From Tistrella bauzanensis (GTDB lineage: Bacteria > Pseudomonadota > Alphaproteobacteria > Tistrellales > Tistrellaceae), in NCBI RefSeq assembly GCF_014636235.1, contig NZ_BMDZ01000003.1:97033-161032 (forward strand): 64,000 bases of DNA, read 5' to 3'. The position numbers and the translations under genes are program-made. Every line of letters begins with the position of its first letter. Positions within the stretch are counted from its first letter, which is position 1. Shown here piece by piece: positions 18,201 through 27,303 of this stretch. A model generated the notes under the pieces. The model was not told where the DNA came from. It worked only from the letters and a program-made list of their open reading frames with translations, and did not search any database.

Positions 18201-19189
18201 CACCGCACCGCCAGCATGCGGTCCACCGCCCGCCTGGCGCCGGCGGCGATGGCATCGGGCACTGTCACTTCATGGGTCAGGGTTTCCAGCGCATGGCGGA
18301 TGCCGGGCAGGGTGATGCGCTTCATGTGCGGGCACAGATTGCACGGCTTCACGAAACTGATCTCAGGAAAGCCGGCCGCGACATTGTCGCTCATCGAGCA
18401 TTCGGTGATCAGCGCCACCCGCTTCGGCCGGTCGCGGGCGACGAAATCGATCATCTCGGCGGTCGATCCGGCGAAATCGGCCACCGCCACCACTTCGGGT
18501 GGGCATTCCGGGTGGGCAACGACGGCGACACCGGGATGACCGGCGCGGATCTCGGCGATATCGGCCGGGGTGAAGCGCTCATGAACCTCGCAGGCCCCCT
18601 CCCAGGTGATGATCTCGACCGATGTGCGGGCGGCGATATTGCGGGCCAGATAACCGTCGGGGATCATGATCACCCGCGGCACGCCCAGGCTTTCCACGAT
18701 CTTCAGCGCGTTGCCGGAGGTGCAGCAGATGTCGGATGCGGCCTTCACCTCAGCCGAGGTGTTGACATAGGTGATCACCGGCACGCCGGGATGGCGCGCG
18801 CGCAGATCCGCGACATCGGCGGCGGTGATCGAACTTGCCAGGGAGCAGCCGGCGCGCGCGTCGGGGATCAGCACCGTCCGGCCGGGATTCAGGATCTTCG
18901 CGGTCTCGGCCATGAAGTGCACGCCGGCCAGAACGATCACCGAGGCTTTGGCGGTGACCGCCTCACGCGCGAGCGCCAGGCTGTCGCCGACGATATCGGC
19001 CACGCCATGAAAGATTTCGGGCGTCTGGTAGTTATGGGCCAGGATGATCGCGTCGCGATCCTGCTTCAACTGCCGGATCGCCGCGACATCTTCGGCATGA
19101 ACCGCCCATTCGATCTCGGGCATCACATGGCGCAGCATTGGCGGCATCGGGATGGGACGGGCGGCGCGGGCGGGCTGAAGGCTGGCCAT
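18200..19189 (-). CDS. nadA: Quinolinate synthase
   Basis: 329-aa [4Fe-4S] enzyme condensing iminoaspartate with dihydroxyacetone phosphate to quinolinate. Diagnostic segments are [70 protein letters not shown] and [14 protein letters not shown]. Cluster ligands are probably Cys115, Cys200 and Cys283 or Cys286. First gene of nadA-nadB-nadC. A promoter and a palindrome lie upstream (19234-19322), suggesting repression by a NAD-responsive regulator. Confidence 0.97.
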   Translation of the reverse strand: MASLQPARAARPIPMPPMLRHVMPEIEWAVHAEDVAAIRQLKQDRDAIILAHNYQTPEIFHGVADIVGDSLALAREAVTAKASVIVLAGVHFMAETAKILNPGRTVLIPDARAGCSLASSITAADVADLRARHPGVPVITYVNTSAEVKAASDICCTSGNALKIVESLGVPRVIMIPDGYLARNIAARTSVEIITWEGACEVHERFTPADIAEIRAGHPGVAVVAHPECPPEVVAVADFAGSTAEMIDFVARDRPKRVALITECSMSDNVAAGFPEISFVKPCNLCPHMKRITLPGIRHALETLTHEVTVPDAIAAGARRAVDRMLAVR

Positions 19190-19233
19190 CGGGCATCTCC
19201 TGTCGCCGTCCGGCTGTGGGACGGCTGACGTTT

Positions 19234-19250
19234 ATGCTCAAATCGAGCAT
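19234..19250 (-). promoter_or_regulatory. Inverted repeat in nadA leader, candidate operator
   Basis: ATGCTC-AAATC-GAGCAT, 6-bp arms with a 5-bp spacer, about 45 bp upstream of the nadA start and about 35-40 bp downstream of the likely transcription start. Alphaproteobacterial nad operons are known to be controlled by repressors such as NadQ; I suggest such a site without claiming a verified motif match. Confidence 0.5.
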
Positions 19251-19291
19251 TTATATGGACCGGAAAAACCGGCCGAAGCCGGTGTCCCATT

Positions 19292-19322
19292 AATATAGTC
19301 AGAATGAGCTTAAGCCGGTCAA
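19292..19322 (-). promoter_or_regulatory. Probable nadA promoter
   Basis: On the minus strand, TTGACC (19322-19317) and TATATT (19297-19292) are separated by 19 bp; with CTATAT as -10 the spacer is 18 bp. The boxes lie just after the end of the upstream gene and about 100 bp before nadA, in a locally AT-rich patch. Confidence 0.5.
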
Positions 19323-19328
19323 GCACGA

Positions 19329-19727
19329 TCAGCCGCTGCGGGGCGACGACGGCAATCCGCCCAGCGCCACCCAGGGCAAGGCATCCTCCGTCCAGACATG
19401 CATGCTGGGCGCGAAATCTGCGGCGTCGTCCAGGCTGGCGGTCAGGATGTGAACCTCGCCCGGCCAGCGCCGGCCGCGCAGCGTCAGGGTGGTGCCACAA
19501 TTGGCACAGAAATCGCGCACCGTACCGTTGCCGCCGTCATGGCGGCACGGCCGGCCGGCCAGCAGATCGAACTGCCGTTCTGGCCAGCAACCATAGGTGG
19601 AGAATGGCGCGCCCGTCGACCGGCGGCAGCTGTTGCAATGGCAATTGACCACCCACCACGGGCGACCGCGCACGGCATAGCGAACCGCGCCGCAGAAGCA
19701 GCCGCCTTCGAATTCGCTGCCAGACAT
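19329..19727 (-). CDS. GFA family protein (Gfa/CENP-V zinc domain)
   Basis: 132 aa. The Cys pattern GGCFCGAVRY, CHCNSCRRSTGAPF and FCANCGTTL is that of the GFA/CENP-V fold, which coordinates zinc. Family members include a glutathione-dependent formaldehyde-activating enzyme, but most have no known reaction. ATG 19727 follows GGGAGAG and starts right before the conserved domain. The frame stays open upstream through a 15-bp tandem repeat, which I do not include. It is downstream of xthA on the same strand. Confidence 0.88.
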   Translation of the reverse strand: MSGSEFEGGCFCGAVRYAVRGRPWWVVNCHCNSCRRSTGAPFSTYGCWPERQFDLLAGRPCRHDGGNGTVRDFCANCGTTLTLRGRRWPGEVHILTASLDDAADFAPSMHVWTEDALPWVALGGLPSSPRSG

Positions 19728-19740
19728 TGTCTCTCCCGCA

Positions 19741-19800
19741 TCACTGGGTGCCGCATCACAGGGCGCCCCATCACAGGGTGCCCCACTACAGGGCGATTGG
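19741..19800. repeat. Four tandem 15-bp units
   Basis: Exactly four imperfect 15-bp copies in a row (first TCACTGGGTGCCGCA, second TCACAGGGCGCCCCA, third TCACAGGGTGCCCCA, fourth CTACAGGGCGATTGG), filling most of the gap between xthA and the GFA gene. Confidence 0.8.
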
Positions 19801-19845
19801 CGGGTGATCATATGCCATTTCTGCGACAGAGCGAAAGCGGCTGGT

Positions 19846-20691
19846 TCAGCCGGCGGCGGCGGTTTCGATCAGTTCATCCGGGGGGCCATAGGGCGCGCCG
19901 GCGGGCATGCTGTCGGCGAGCCGCACCCAGACCGGCGTGTGGTCCGATGCCTTCTCGCGGCCACGCGGGCTGCGGTCGATATCGCTGGCCTCCAGCCGGT
20001 CGGCGGCTTCGGGCGACAGCAGAAGATGGTCGATGCGCAGACCATGATCCTTCTGCCACATGCCGGCGCGGTAATCCCACCAGCTGTAGCGGCCGGCTTC
20101 GGCATGCAATGCGCGGAAGGCGTCGGTCCAGCCCTGATGCAGCACGGCGCGATAGCGGCGGCGTTCCTCAGGATGGAACAGCACATCGCCGGCCCAGCCC
20201 TTGGGGTCATAAAGATCAACTGCTTCGGGCGCGATGTTGAAGTCGCCACCGATCACCGCCGGCCGCGCGGCATCGGCAAGCATCGTCCGGGCATGAGCTT
20301 CGAAGGCATCCAGAAAGCGGAGCTTGTAGGGGAATTTCTCCGAGGTCACCGACTGGCCATTGGGCAGATACAAACTGGCGACCCGGATATCGCGGTCGCC
20401 CAGCGCCACGGTTCCCTCGATCCAGCGGGCCTGGTCGTCGTCGAAGCCGGGCAGGCCGCGGGTGACGTCGCGGATCGGTGCGCGCGCCAGGATGGCGACA
20501 CCATTATAGGTCTTCTGGCCATGCGCCACGGCGTGATAGCCGGCAGCCTCGATCTCGGCGGCCGGGAAGCGGTCGGTTTCGAGCTTCAGTTCCTGAAGCA
20601 GAACGATGTCGGGTTTCGCCTCGCCCAGCCAGTCGAGGACATGGGTCAGGCGGGCCTTCAGGGAATTGACGTTCCAGGTGGCGATGATCAA
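19846..20691 (-). CDS. xthA: Exodeoxyribonuclease III
   Basis: 281-aa AP endonuclease/3'-5' exonuclease of base excision repair. Motifs in order: IIATWNVNSLKARL (metal Asn), IVLLQELKLE (catalytic Glu), NGVAILAR, VASLYLPNGQ, VIGGDFNIAPE (catalytic Asp/Asn), YSWWDYRAGMW, GLRIDHLLLS and SDHTPVWV (catalytic Asp-His). Full length. It follows erpA by 15 bp on the same strand, so the two are probably co-transcribed. Confidence 0.97.
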   Translation of the reverse strand: MIIATWNVNSLKARLTHVLDWLGEAKPDIVLLQELKLETDRFPAAEIEAAGYHAVAHGQKTYNGVAILARAPIRDVTRGLPGFDDDQARWIEGTVALGDRDIRVASLYLPNGQSVTSEKFPYKLRFLDAFEAHARTMLADAARPAVIGGDFNIAPEAVDLYDPKGWAGDVLFHPEERRRYRAVLHQGWTDAFRALHAEAGRYSWWDYRAGMWQKDHGLRIDHLLLSPEAADRLEASDIDRSPRGREKASDHTPVWVRLADSMPAGAPYGPPDELIETAAAG

Positions 20692-20706
20692 CCGGGGGCC
20701 CGCCGC

Positions 20707-21096
20707 TCAGAACACGCTGAACGAGGTGCCGCAGCCGCACGAGGCCGTGGCGTTGGGATTGGTCATCGCGAAGCGCGAACCGGTCAGATCCTCGGTGAAG
20801 TCAAGCTCGGCGCCCAGCACGAACGGGATCGAGGCCTCGTCGATCAGGGCTTCCGCGCCATCGCGGGCGATGACCACGTCATCGGCGCCGACCGCGCCCT
20901 TGTCGATCGAGAATTCATACTGAAAGCCCGAGCAGCCGCCGCCGGAGACCGCGATGCGCAACCGCACCGGCGCGCCTTCCTTGTCGGAAATCCGCCGGAT
21001 ATGGCGCGCGGCCCGCTCGCTCAGGGTCAATGGCGGCAGACCACCCGCGGGCGCGCTGCTGCTGACCAGGGTATCGGTGGCGTCGGAAGCGGCCAT
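20707..21096 (-). CDS. erpA: Iron-sulfur cluster insertion protein ErpA
   Basis: 129-aa A-type carrier delivering Fe-S clusters to apo-enzymes. The core is LTLSERAARHIRRI, LRIAVSGGGCSGFQYEFSID and the C-terminal ASCGCGTSFSVF, giving the three ligand Cys (one in GGCSG, two in CGCG). A 20-residue non-conserved N-terminal extension precedes the core. The divergent erpA/dgt arrangement is common in alphaproteobacteria. First gene of an erpA-xthA pair. Confidence 0.96.
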   Translation of the reverse strand: MAASDATDTLVSSSAPAGGLPPLTLSERAARHIRRISDKEGAPVRLRIAVSGGGCSGFQYEFSIDKGAVGADDVVIARDGAEALIDEASIPFVLGAELDFTEDLTGSRFAMTNPNATASCGCGTSFSVF

Positions 21097-21307
21097 GGAT
21101 GACCTCCTGACAAAATCTGGACCGGCGGCCGGAACTGTCGCCGCGTTGCCCCATCATGTAGGCAAGGCGGGGGGGCAGGTCAACCAGATCGGGGGCAGGG
21201 CTGTTCTGCGCGGGCTCTGGGTGCCAGCACCCGGAGGCCGTCGGTATTCGGGGCCGTGGTTGAAGCAGGCCGGTCTTGGGGGTAGCCTTGGCGTCGCGCA
21301 CCCGCTG

Positions 21308-21370
21308 ACCGCATCTGCCCGCCCGCTCTGAACCGCATCTGCCCGCCCACTCTGAACCGCATCTGCCCGA
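21308..21370. repeat. 24-bp tandem repeat, 2.6 copies, in the dgt leader
   Basis: Copies at 21308-21331 and 21332-21355 differ by one base (the unit begins ACCGCATCTGCCCGCCC), and a partial third copy runs 21356-21370. The array ends 11 bp before the dgt start codon and includes part of its leader. Confidence 0.9.
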
Positions 21371-21381
21371 AGGTCGCTGCC

Positions 21382-22575
21382 TTGCCTATCTCCGACGCCG
21401 ACCATCTGGCCCCCTATGCCTGCCGCCCGGCCCGCGGCCGCCTGATCGATGAACCGGAAAGCCGGATCCGATCGCCGTTTCAGCGCGATCGGGACCGTGT
21501 GGTGCATGCCCGATCGTTCCGGCGGCTGATGTACAAGACCCAGGTCTTTGTCAGCCATGAGGGCGACCATTACCGCACCCGCCTGACCCACAGCCTGGAA
21601 GTCGCCCAGATCAGCCGCACCATCGCGCGGGTGCTGCGGCTGGACGAGGATCTGGCCGAGGTGGTGGCGCTGGCCCATGATCTGGGCCATCCGCCCTTCG
21701 GCCATGCGGGCGAGGACGCCCTGGCGCAGGCGGCGGCGGCCTTCGGCGGCTTCGACCACAATGTCCAGGCGCTGCGCGTTGTCACGATGTTCGAACGCCG
21801 CTATGCCGCCTTCGACGGCCTGAACCTCACCTGGGAGACGATCGAGGGTCTGGCCAAGCATAACGGCCCGTTGACCGGTCCCCATGCCGCACCCAGACAG
21901 CGCCCGCCCGTCGTGTCGGAAACGCTGGCGGCGATCGCGGCTGTGAAGCCGCTCGACCTCGACGGCTGGCCGTCGATCGAGGCGCAGGTCGCGTCTCTGG
22001 CCGACGACATCGCCTATATCGCCCATGACATCGATGATGGCCTGCGTGCCGGGCTGCTGTCGATGGACCAGGTGGCGGGACTGCCGCTGGTGGGGCCGCT
22101 GCTGGCAGGGCTGATCACCGAGTATCCCGGGCTTGAGCAGCGCCGGTTGATCGGCGAGCTTCTGCGCCGGCTGATCGACCGTCTGGTGACTGATCTGATT
22201 GAGGAAACCCGCGGTCGGATCGCTGCCGCGAAGATCGACCATGCCGATGATGCACGCCACGCCGGCGCGCCGACGGTTGCGTTTTCCGCCCAGATGGACC
22301 AAGACAGGCGCGCGATCCAGTCGTATCTGTTCGGTGCTGTCTATCGGCATGTCCGGGTCAACCGGATGACGTCGAAGGCACGTCGGGTGGTGCGCGATCT
22401 GGTGGCGCTGTTTCTGGCCGAACCCGAATGCCTGCCCGATGGCTGGCGTGAGCGGACCGACGGGCCTGGAACCGCTGTGACGGCCCGTGTGGTCGTGGAC
22501 TATGTGGCGGGCATGACCGACCGTCTTGCCCGCGACGAATATGAAACCTTGTTCAACCCATTCGTCAGGACGTGA
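21382..22575 (+). CDS. dgt: Deoxyguanosinetriphosphate triphosphohydrolase (dGTPase-like)
   Basis: 397-aa HD-domain triphosphohydrolase of the short (type 2) dGTPase class. Motifs: [34 protein letters not shown] (first metal His), [19 protein letters not shown] (HD pair) and the late [25 protein letters not shown]. It removes triphosphate from dNTPs. The start is a TTG at 21382 after GAAGG; no in-frame ATG exists before the conserved region. The 24-bp tandem repeat lies immediately upstream. The stop overlaps the argS start (TGATG). Confidence 0.93.
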   Translation: MPISDADHLAPYACRPARGRLIDEPESRIRSPFQRDRDRVVHARSFRRLMYKTQVFVSHEGDHYRTRLTHSLEVAQISRTIARVLRLDEDLAEVVALAHDLGHPPFGHAGEDALAQAAAAFGGFDHNVQALRVVTMFERRYAAFDGLNLTWETIEGLAKHNGPLTGPHAAPRQRPPVVSETLAAIAAVKPLDLDGWPSIEAQVASLADDIAYIAHDIDDGLRAGLLSMDQVAGLPLVGPLLAGLITEYPGLEQRRLIGELLRRLIDRLVTDLIEETRGRIAAAKIDHADDARHAGAPTVAFSAQMDQDRRAIQSYLFGAVYRHVRVNRMTSKARRVVRDLVALFLAEPECLPDGWRERTDGPGTAVTARVVVDYVAGMTDRLARDEYETLFNPFVRT

Positions 22576-24323
22576 TGTTGAGCGTCTTCGAAGAGTTTCG
22601 CGCCAGGATCGTCGGCATCGTCGAAGCACTGGGCGCCGAAGGGCTGCTGCCGCAGGGCCTTGCCACCGCGGCGATCGCGGTCGAGCCGCCGCGCGACCCG
22701 GCCCATGGCGACCTTGCCACCAATGCGGCCCTCGTACTGGCCAAGCCGGCCCGGATGAAGCCCCGCGACATCGCGACCCTGCTGGCCGGACGGCTTGCCG
22801 CCGATGGCGATGTCGAGGGCGTCGAGGTGGCGGGGCCCGGCTTCGTCAATCTGCGTCTGCTGCCCGCCTATTGGCAGGGGCTGGTGCGCGACGTGCTCGC
22901 CGCCGGGACCGGCTATGGCACGCTCGCCATCGGCGCCGGACGCCGGGTGAACATCGAATATGTCTCGGCCAATCCGACCGGACCGATGCATGTCGGCCAT
23001 GCTCGCGGTGCCGTGGTCGGCGATGTGCTGGCCAGCCTGCTGATCAAGGCCGGCTATGACGTCTGTCGCGAATACTACATCAACGACGCCGGCAATCAGA
23101 TCGAGGTTCTGGCCCGGTCGGTTCATCTGCGCTATCGCGAGACGCTGGGCCAGACGATCGGCGAGATCCCGGCCGGCCTGTATCCGGGCGATTATCTGGT
23201 ACCGCTGGGGCAGACGCTCGCCGCCGAATTCGGCGACCGGTTCCTCGATGCGCCGGACGCCGACTGGCTGGGGCTGTTCAAGGCCCGGTCGGTCGAGGCG
23301 ATGATGACGCTGATCCGTGAGGATCTGGCGGCGATGGGCGTGGTTCATGATGTGTTCAGTTCGGAAAAGGCGCTGCATGACGGCGACGCCATCGACGCCG
23401 CGCTGAAGACGCTGACCGATGCCGGCCATATCTATGAAGGCGTGCTGGAGCCGCCCAAGGGCAAGCTGCCCGATGACTGGGAGCCGCGACCCCAGACCCT
23501 GTTCCGCGCCACCGCCTTCGGCGATGACGTCGATCGGGCGCTGAAGAAATCGGATGGCAGCTACACCTATTTCGCCGCCGACATCGCCTATCATTTCGAC
23601 AAATACCGGCGGGGCTGGCCTGAGCAGATCGATGTGCTCGGGGCCGACCATGGCGGCTATGTCAAGCGGATGAAAGCGGCGGTCAAGGCGATTTCCGGCG
23701 GCCATGCGGAACTCGACGTCCTGCTCTGCCAACTGGTCAATCTGATGGCCAATGGCCTGCCCGTGAAGATGTCGAAGCGTGCCGGCACCTTCGTGACCCT
23801 GCGTGAGGTCGTGGACGAGGTCGGCCGCGACGTTGTCCGCTTCATCATGCTGACCCGCAAGAACGACGCTTCGCTGGATTTCGACATGGCAAAGGCGGTG
23901 GAGCAGTCGCGCGACAATCCGGTCTGGTATGTGCAATACGCCCATGCCCGCGCCCGCTCGGTTCAGCGCAATGCCGAAGAGCAGGTCGGCGTGGCGGTGC
24001 CGGCGGCCGGAACGGCGCCGCTGCACCGGCTGACCCATGACGCGGAGCTGACGCTGATCCGCCGGATCGCCGAATGGCCGCGGCTGATTCAGGGGGCGGC
24101 CGAGGCCCATGAGCCACACCGGATCGCGTTTTATCTCCAGGATCTGGCGGCGGATCTTCATGCGCTGTGGACGCGCGGCCGCGAGGATGACAGCCTGCGG
24201 ATCATCGTCGCCGGCGATCCGGAACTGGTCGCCGCCCGTCTGGCGTTGATCGAGGCGGCCCGCCTGGTCATCGCATCGGCGCTGGAGGTGATGGGTGTCC
24301 AACCGGTCGAGGAGCTGCACTGA
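22575..24323 (+). CDS. argS: Arginyl-tRNA synthetase
   Basis: 582-aa class I enzyme. The N-terminal Add-1 domain is at 1-100. The HIGH-type motif is [18 protein letters not shown], followed by [27 protein letters not shown] and the KMSKS-type [15 protein letters not shown] follow, then the DALR anticodon-binding domain to the C-terminus. The ATG at 22575 overlaps the dgt stop by one base, and its own stop overlaps the next start in the same way. dgt-argS-SPOR is a conserved alphaproteobacterial operon. Confidence 0.98.
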   Translation: MLSVFEEFRARIVGIVEALGAEGLLPQGLATAAIAVEPPRDPAHGDLATNAALVLAKPARMKPRDIATLLAGRLAADGDVEGVEVAGPGFVNLRLLPAYWQGLVRDVLAAGTGYGTLAIGAGRRVNIEYVSANPTGPMHVGHARGAVVGDVLASLLIKAGYDVCREYYINDAGNQIEVLARSVHLRYRETLGQTIGEIPAGLYPGDYLVPLGQTLAAEFGDRFLDAPDADWLGLFKARSVEAMMTLIREDLAAMGVVHDVFSSEKALHDGDAIDAALKTLTDAGHIYEGVLEPPKGKLPDDWEPRPQTLFRATAFGDDVDRALKKSDGSYTYFAADIAYHFDKYRRGWPEQIDVLGADHGGYVKRMKAAVKAISGGHAELDVLLCQLVNLMANGLPVKMSKRAGTFVTLREVVDEVGRDVVRFIMLTRKNDASLDFDMAKAVEQSRDNPVWYVQYAHARARSVQRNAEEQVGVAVPAAGTAPLHRLTHDAELTLIRRIAEWPRLIQGAAEAHEPHRIAFYLQDLAADLHALWTRGREDDSLRIIVAGDPELVAARLALIEAARLVIASALEVMGVQPVEELH

Positions 24324-25348
24324 TGGCGCAACCGCCGCTCAACGGTGACGACGACGAAGGCGGGCTTCGCGCCGAGCCGCGGCGGCCCGCCGGCGGGCCG
24401 CGACCACCGCGGACCGAGGCGTTCGAACCGGCCACCCGGCTTGCGCCGCGCCGGCACCGGCTGCGCCCCTTCGCCGTGGCGGCGGCGGCGCTGCTGTTCG
24501 CGGGCCTGGTCTGGTACGCCTTCGACCAGCGCGACGCCTCGATGCGTGACGCACCGCCGCCGCTGATCGCCGCCGATTCGACGCCGATGAAAACACTGCC
24601 CAAGGAACCGGGCGGCATGGATGTGCCGCATCGCGACAAGACCGTTTATGACGCCCTGGGTGGCAGTGGCACCGCGCCGTCGTCGGAACCCGAGCGGGCG
24701 CCGGTCGAACGCCTGCTGCCGCCGCCGGAAGAGCCGATCCTGCCCGAGCCGTCCGATGACGAGGCGGCGCTGGCCGATGCGGGCGAGGCCATGGCGCCTG
24801 ACCCGATGCCGGATCAGACCACCGGGCTGCCGGCAGAGCCGCAGGCAGCGGCGCCATCTGAAGCTGCACCCGCGCCGGTGGCGCCAGAAGCCGCGACACC
24901 AGCACCGGCCACACCAGCACCGGCCATACCAGCGCCGGCCACACCAGCGCCCCAGGCGGTGAAACCCACGCCGGCGCCGGTCGAGACGCCAAAGCCGGTC
25001 GACGTCCCGAAACCCGTCGAGCCGCCAAAGCCGGTCGAGCCGCCCAAGGCGCCGGATCTGCGCGATGTGCGCACCGGGGCCGATGCCACCGCGGGCATCG
25101 CCGGATGGAAGATCCAGCTGGGCGCGTTCAGCGACGAGGCCGCGGCCCGCAAGGGCTGGGACACGCTGCGCGCCCGCAACAAGGAACTGGTCGCCGGGCT
25201 GCAACCCGCGATCGTTCCGGTCAAGGTGAAGGACAAGGGAACCTTGTATCGACTCCAGGCCGGCCCGCTTGCCGATGGTGGTGCCGCCAAGGCGCTGTGC
25301 GAGCGGTTCGCCAAGGCCAAGCTCGCCTGCTTCCCGGTGGCACCATGA
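24323..25348 (+). CDS. SPOR domain membrane protein
   Basis: 341-aa single-pass inner membrane protein. A basic cytoplasmic N-terminus (1-48) is followed by one membrane helix (FAVAAAALLFAGLVWYAF, about 50-67). A long periplasmic Pro/Ala/Glu-rich linker (80-250) includes repeated PAPAT and PKPVE units. The C-terminal SPOR domain (GWKIQLGAFSDEAAARKGWD ... YRLQAGPLADGGAAKALCERF) binds denuded glycan strands at the division septum. Starts in TGATG with argS and ends in ATGA with nagZ, so it belongs to the same operon. The exact division role is not known. Confidence 0.92.
   Translation: MAQPPLNGDDDEGGLRAEPRRPAGGPRPPRTEAFEPATRLAPRRHRLRPFAVAAAALLFAGLVWYAFDQRDASMRDAPPPLIAADSTPMKTLPKEPGGMDVPHRDKTVYDALGGSGTAPSSEPERAPVERLLPPPEEPILPEPSDDEAALADAGEAMAPDPMPDQTTGLPAEPQAAAPSEAAPAPVAPEAATPAPATPAPAIPAPATPAPQAVKPTPAPVETPKPVDVPKPVEPPKPVEPPKAPDLRDVRTGADATAGIAGWKIQLGAFSDEAAARKGWDTLRARNKELVAGLQPAIVPVKVKDKGTLYRLQAGPLADGGAAKALCERFAKAKLACFPVAP
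24896..24952. repeat. 15-bp coding repeat in the SPOR protein linker
   Basis: Three and a half 15-bp units of the ACACCAGCACCGGCC type encode successive TPAPA/IPAPA pentapeptides in the periplasmic linker. Copy number could vary without frameshift. Confidence 0.75.
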
Positions 25349-26388
25349 GCGCCGCCTCTCCGAGCTGTCCGCCCGGCGTGAAGCCGGTGATCATCGGCTG
25401 CCAGGGGCACCGGCTGACGGCTGACGAGCGCGCGATGATCGCTGGCGAGCAGCCGTTGGGGCTGATCCTGTTCGCCCGCAATGTCGACACGCCGGAACAG
25501 GTGGCGGCTCTGGTCGCGGAATTCCGCGACGCGGTGGGCAATCCCTATGCGCCCGTGCTGATCGATCAGGAAGGTGGGCGGGTCCGCCGGCTGAAGCCGC
25601 CGCTCTGGCATGCCCTGCCACCGGCGGGGGCGATCGGCAATCTGCACCGCAGGGATCCCGCGGCTGGGCTGACCGCGGCACGGCTGGTGGGCCGGCTGAT
25701 CGGTGCCGATCTTCTGGCGCTTGGCATCGACGTCAATTGCGCGCCGGTGGCCGATGTCCGCTTCACCGGCGCCCATGAGGTGATCGGCGACCGCGCCTAT
25801 GGGACCGACCCGGTCAAAGTGGCGGCACTGGCCGGCGCTATGGCTGCGGGATTGGGCGAGGCCGGCGTGCAGCCGGTGGTGAAACACATCCCCGGTCATG
25901 GACGCGCGGCGGCCGACAGCCACGCGGAACTGCCGGTGGTCGATGCGTCGCTGGACGATCTGCGGGCGGCCGATTTCGCGCCCTTCGTGGCCTTGAACCG
26001 GCTGCCCTGGGCGATGACCGCCCATGTCGCCTATCCGGCGATCGATCCAGACCTGCCGGCGACCCTGTCACCCGCGGTCATCTCGCAGATCATCCGCGGC
26101 GAGATCGGTTTCGACGGCGTGCTGCTGTCGGACGATGTCTGCATGGATGCCCTGGATGGCGACATGCCGTCGCGCGCTGTGGCGGCGTTGACCGCCGGCT
26201 GCGATGCGGTTCTGCATTGCAGCGGTGCCACCGCCGAGACCCGTGCCGTGCTTCAGGCCGTGGCGCCGGTCGCCGTCGAGGCCCGGCGCCGGCTGGATGC
26301 CGCGGCGGCCTGGTCGGCCAGGCGCCGTCAGCCCCGCATCGATTCCGCCGCCGACCGCAAGGCGCTGAGCGGGTTGATCGGCGACTGA
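25345..26388 (+). CDS. nagZ: Beta-N-acetylhexosaminidase (glycoside hydrolase family 3)
   Basis: 347-aa cytoplasmic GH3 enzyme that trims N-acetylglucosamine from anhydro-muropeptides during cell wall recycling. Motifs: GLILFARNVDTPEQV, PVLIDQEGGRVRRL, NCAPVADVRF, VVKHIPGHGRAAADSHAELP with the catalytic His loop, TAHVAYPAID, and the nucleophile Asp in GVLLSDDVCMDAL. No signal peptide, as expected. It starts in ATGA overlapping the SPOR gene stop, and scpA follows by 3 bp. Confidence 0.96.
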   Translation: MSAASPSCPPGVKPVIIGCQGHRLTADERAMIAGEQPLGLILFARNVDTPEQVAALVAEFRDAVGNPYAPVLIDQEGGRVRRLKPPLWHALPPAGAIGNLHRRDPAAGLTAARLVGRLIGADLLALGIDVNCAPVADVRFTGAHEVIGDRAYGTDPVKVAALAGAMAAGLGEAGVQPVVKHIPGHGRAAADSHAELPVVDASLDDLRAADFAPFVALNRLPWAMTAHVAYPAIDPDLPATLSPAVISQIIRGEIGFDGVLLSDDVCMDALDGDMPSRAVAALTAGCDAVLHCSGATAETRAVLQAVAPVAVEARRRLDAAAAWSARRRQPRIDSAADRKALSGLIGD

Positions 26389-26391
26389 GGG

Positions 26392-27303
26392 ATGACGGAT
26401 CCAGGCATCGCCGACACTGCGGCGCCGGGCGCCGGACGGCCGATGCAACTGGTGCTGGACCTCGACGGCTTTGAGGGGCCGATCGATCTTTTGCTGTCGC
26501 TGGCCCGCGACCAGAAGGTCGATCTGGCCCGCATCTCGATCACCCGTCTGGCCGATCAGTATCTGGGCTTCATCGCGGCCGCCCGCCGGATGCATCTGGA
26601 ACTGGCGGCCGATTATCTGGTGATGGCCGCATGGCTGGCCTATCTGAAATCGCGGCTGCTGCTGCCCGATGCCAATGCCCCCGGCGACGAGGACGAGCCG
26701 AGTGCCGAGGAGATGGCCCAGGCGCTGGCCCAGCGCCTGCGACGGCTGGAGGCGATGCGGCGGGCGGGCGAGGCGTTGCGCGGCCGTCCGCTTCTGTGGC
26801 TGGACCGCTTTCCCACCGGTGGCGCCGACACGCCCGGCCGGATCGTGCAGCGCCAGGCAACCGACGGGTTGGGCGATCTGATCGCGGCCTATGCCCGCAT
26901 CGCCGAGCGCCGCTTCCGCAGCGTGCTGACGGTGACGCCATCGCGGCTGATGACCATCGATCAGGCGATCGAGCGGCTTCAGGCGATGCTGCCGGGCCTG
27001 CCAAGGCGCTGGGTGCCGCTGATCGCCCTGCTTCCGGCCCTGCCGGTATCGGCCGGCGCATCGTCATCGGCGGGTGATGACGGGGCGGATGAACTGACGG
27101 TTGCGGCGGGGCAGGCGGCAGCGGCCCGGGTGCGCCGGCTGGAACGCCGCGCGGCCCTGGCGGCCAGCTTCGTGGCGGTGCTGGAACTGGCGCGGCAGGG
27201 CCAACTCGCCATGTCGCAGGCCCGGCCAGGGGCCCGGCTGATGATCCACCCGGACCGTGATGCCACATCCGCGCCTGTCGATGGGGAGGGGCCGCATGAC
27301 TGA
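26392..27303 (+). CDS. scpA: Segregation and condensation protein A
   Basis: 303-aa kleisin subunit of the SMC condensin. N-terminal signature LVLDLDGFEGPIDLLLSLARDQKVDLARISITRLADQYL, then LAADYLVMAAWLAYLKSRLLLP. The C-terminal winged helix ends with VAVLELARQGQLAMSQ. The middle is longer and more Ala-rich than average. It shares 8 bp with scpB and lies in the nagZ-scpA-scpB run. Confidence 0.95.
   Translation: MTDPGIADTAAPGAGRPMQLVLDLDGFEGPIDLLLSLARDQKVDLARISITRLADQYLGFIAAARRMHLELAADYLVMAAWLAYLKSRLLLPDANAPGDEDEPSAEEMAQALAQRLRRLEAMRRAGEALRGRPLLWLDRFPTGGADTPGRIVQRQATDGLGDLIAAYARIAERRFRSVLTVTPSRLMTIDQAIERLQAMLPGLPRRWVPLIALLPALPVSAGASSSAGDDGADELTVAAGQAAAARVRRLERRAALAASFVAVLELARQGQLAMSQARPGARLMIHPDRDATSAPVDGEGPHD

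Noticed and set aside
21308-21370. Possible CRISPR array
   Set aside because: The units are directly adjacent with no spacers and no cas genes nearby; it is a simple tandem repeat.
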